Shown one piece after another: positions 6,277-7,397 of a stretch of DNA of 7,397 bases (its first letter is position 1; each line of letters starts with the position of its first letter). Under the pieces are notes generated by a model that saw only the letters and a list, made by a program, of their open reading frames with translations, was not told the origin of the DNA and ran no database searches. Origin of the DNA: an uncultured Cardiobacterium sp. (lineage in GTDB: Bacteria > Pseudomonadota > Gammaproteobacteria > Cardiobacteriales > Cardiobacteriaceae); assembly GCF_938028185.1 (NCBI RefSeq), contig NZ_CALJAH010000130.1:1-7397 (forward strand), given 5' to 3'. Position numbers and translations under genes: made by a program.

Positions 6277-7151
6277 GGGCGGTCTTTTTTGCGCTGCTGG
6301 CGGCGTGTGCGTTTGAACGGGTGATTACGCCGGACTGGTCGCTCGCCTCCAGCCTGACCGCGATGGGTTTTCCGCCGCTGGCGATGGGCGACAAGCGGAT
6401 TTATCCGGTGTGGATGAGCGACCCGGTGCAACCGCCGTCAGTGGTGGATTTGGGCGAGCGTTACCGCCCGAACCGCGAGCTGTTGGCGCAGTTGCCGTTT
6501 TCGCGGGTGGTGGACAATTTTTTCTACGCGCATTTGCGCGAGGTCTATCCGCCGGGTGTGCTGGTGGTCGATGTGCTGTTTGATGGCGGCAATGAGGCGC
6601 CGCAGCAAAGCTGGGCGACGTATGTCGCGGCGACGCAAAAGCTGGGCGATGCCATCGGCGAGCGTGCGGCGGCGGAGGGTTATTTGCAACGGGTCGAGGC
6701 GGCGCTGGCGGGCTACGGGCGTGAGATTCGCGCGGCGGCGCCGGAGGTGAAGCGTTATGCGGTGGTGCAGTTTGCCGATGCGCGCCAGTTGCGGATTTTC
6801 GCGCCGAACAGTTTGTTCCGCGTCGCTTTTGCGTTGATGGGGCTGGAGCAGGCGGATTTGGGCGCGGGCAACCGCTGGGGCAGCCGCCTCATCGCTCTGC
6901 CGGAGCTGGCGCAGTTGCCGGAGGATACGTGTCTCATCATCGTCGGCCCGTTCCCGCAGATGACCGAGGCGGAGCTGGCGCGCAGTTATTTGTGGCGGCG
7001 CATCGGGTTTGGCCGCGAGCACTGTTTGCGCAAAATTCCGGCGGTGTGGCTGTTCGGCGGGCCGGAGTCGGTGGAGCTGTTTGGCCGCTATTTGCGCGGG
7101 GCGATGGCGGGGGATGATGCGGCGCCGCTTCATCATTTACATACACCATGA
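6273..7151 (+). CDS. fhuD: ferric hydroxamate siderophore-binding protein FhuD
   Basis: FhuD captures ferric hydroxamates (ferrichrome type) in the periplasm and hands them to FhuB. The 292 residues compare with 296 in E. coli. Matching blocks are RVITPDWSLASSLTAMGFPPLAMGD (about 16-40, the N-terminal lobe), YPVWMSDPVQPPSVVDLG (44-61), GERYRPNRELL (61-71, the GxRxxPNxELL turn), DARQLRIFAPNSLF (169-182), NRWGS (200-204) and KIPAVWLFGG (254-263). The start ATG lies in the fhuC stop (ATGA), giving coupled translation; a longer in-frame start at 6159 would lie inside fhuC and is not credible. The leader is very short (MRAVFFALLAAC) and ends in LAAC, a lipobox-like motif with Cys12, unlike the Tat-type leader of E. 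coli FhuD. The last residues (HHLHTP) are encoded by the left arm of a palindrome. fhuB, expected next, is absent. Confidence 0.88.
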   Translation: MRAVFFALLAACAFERVITPDWSLASSLTAMGFPPLAMGDKRIYPVWMSDPVQPPSVVDLGERYRPNRELLAQLPFSRVVDNFFYAHLREVYPPGVLVVDVLFDGGNEAPQQSWATYVAATQKLGDAIGERAAAEGYLQRVEAALAGYGREIRAAAPEVKRYAVVQFADARQLRIFAPNSLFRVAFALMGLEQADLGAGNRWGSRLIALPELAQLPEDTCLIIVGPFPQMTEAELARSYLWRRIGFGREHCLRKIPAVWLFGGPESVELFGRYLRGAMAGDDAAPLHHLHTP

Positions 7152-7175
7152 GCGCTCAGGTGTATGTAAATGATG
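7131..7175. repeat. 45-bp palindrome spanning the fhuD stop codon
   Basis: CATCATTTACATACACC (7131-7147) and GGTGTATGTAAATGATG (7159-7175) are perfect 17-base complements. The 11-base centre contains TGAGCGCTCA (7149-7158), itself a perfect palindrome, so the whole is self-complementary apart from one extra A (7148). The left arm encodes the last six residues of FhuD and the stop TGA is in the centre. Neither strand has a T-run after the stem, so it is not a textbook intrinsic terminator, although it could still stop or stabilise the fhuD transcript. It could alternatively be an operator, a small mobile repeat or a recombination scar. Confidence 0.85.
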
Positions 7176-7211
7176 CTGTTGCCCGGTGTTGTGCAATGGC
7201 ACACGGGACAG
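7176..7211. repeat. bulged inverted repeat immediately after the palindrome
   Basis: CTGT (7176-7179), CCCG (7182-7185) and TGTGC (7190-7194) pair in order with ACAG (7208-7211), CGGG (7204-7207) and GCACA (7199-7203) around AATG, with unpaired TG and GTGT on the left side. It directly abuts the previous palindrome. No T-run follows. Folding was judged by eye only. Confidence 0.5.
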
Positions 7212-7280
7212 CCCCGGAGCGTACCGCCAGCGCACCCTATCGCGCACTATCCTGCATCGGCGGCGACTTCAAGGACGCTA

Positions 7281-7361
7281 CCCCTCCCCAACCCTTTCTC
7301 GCACTTCGCGCGAGCTGTTCCAGTCCCGCTGCGGACGCTGGCGCGTCCTGCGAGGGAGGGG
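7281..7361. repeat. GC-rich foldable element in the non-coding tail
   Basis: CCCCTCC (7281-7287) pairs with GGAGGGG (7355-7361), and CTCGCA (7298-7303) with TGCGAG (7349-7354). A ten-base bulge on the left separates the two helices, while the right arms are continuous. Inside lies the hairpin GGACGC-TGGC-GCGTCC (7333-7348), which competes with GTCC (7323-7326)/GGAC (7333-7336). The surrounding 7176-7397 holds no convincing gene. CCCCTCCCCAACCC-type sequence resembles dispersed intergenic repeats of other proteobacteria, which is recollection rather than a search result. It could be a REP-like repeat or part of a structured RNA. Confidence 0.5.
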
Positions 7362-7397
7362 GCAGATGGATTGTAGTCGCGACAACGGTTGCCGAAT

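Noticed and set aside
7170..7376. 68-codon plus-strand open frame after fhuD
   Set aside because: It begins inside the palindrome arm, lacks a Shine-Dalgarno, runs through foldable repeats and has a Pro/Ala/Arg-rich product typical of non-coding GC-rich DNA.
1..7397. CRISPR array, tRNA/rRNA genes, insertion sequence or phage genes
   Set aside because: No regularly spaced repeats, no cloverleaf or rRNA-like stretch and no transposase, integrase or phage protein motif was seen in any frame.

Overview
The window looks like a GC-rich (roughly 60%) proteobacterial chromosome segment. All recognisable proteins have gamma/beta-proteobacterial character: a DusA start, ProA, ProB with a PUA domain, a PEP carboxylase ending in the usual Asn-Thr-Gly, and FhuC/FhuD of the enterobacterial hydroxamate-siderophore type. 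I saw neither the Neisseriaceae (GCCGTCTGAA) nor the Pasteurellaceae (AAGTGCGGT) DNA-uptake word. A Cardiobacterium-like gammaproteobacterium would fit, but that is a guess from GC content and gene types, not something the sequence proves.

Layout. Positions 1-2570 (minus strand) hold a tight proB-proA-dusA operon. proB and proA are 9 nt apart, and proA and dusA share an ATGA stop/start overlap; dusA runs off the left edge. Positions 2571-2735 form an AT-richer intergenic island. It holds a proB promoter candidate with a perfect TATAAT -10 and two adjacent inverted repeats (2639-2679 and 2684-2711). Positions 2736-5510 (minus) hold a complete ppc with a good Shine-Dalgarno and a plausible promoter in 5548-5576. 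From about 5650 to 7151 (plus strand, divergent from ppc) lie fhuC and fhuD. fhuC lacks its N-terminal Walker A region and is most likely a pseudogene. fhuD looks intact and starts inside the fhuC stop codon. A 17-bp-arm perfect inverted repeat (7131-7175) spans the fhuD stop. The last 222 bases (7176-7397) carry no convincing gene but contain several foldable inverted repeats.

How the genes work together. ProB and ProA carry out the first two steps of proline synthesis from glutamate. Ppc makes oxaloacetate from PEP and so feeds the 2-oxoglutarate/glutamate supply, but its proximity to proBA need not be functional. DusA modifies tRNA and is probably only co-transcribed. FhuD would deliver ferric hydroxamates to a FhuB permease powered by FhuC. 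With FhuC lacking its ATP-binding loop and no fhuB directly downstream, the uptake system here looks like an eroding remnant unless other copies exist elsewhere.

No previously undescribed multi-gene system is evident. The most interesting signals are the truncated fhuC, the three strong palindromes and the structured tail.
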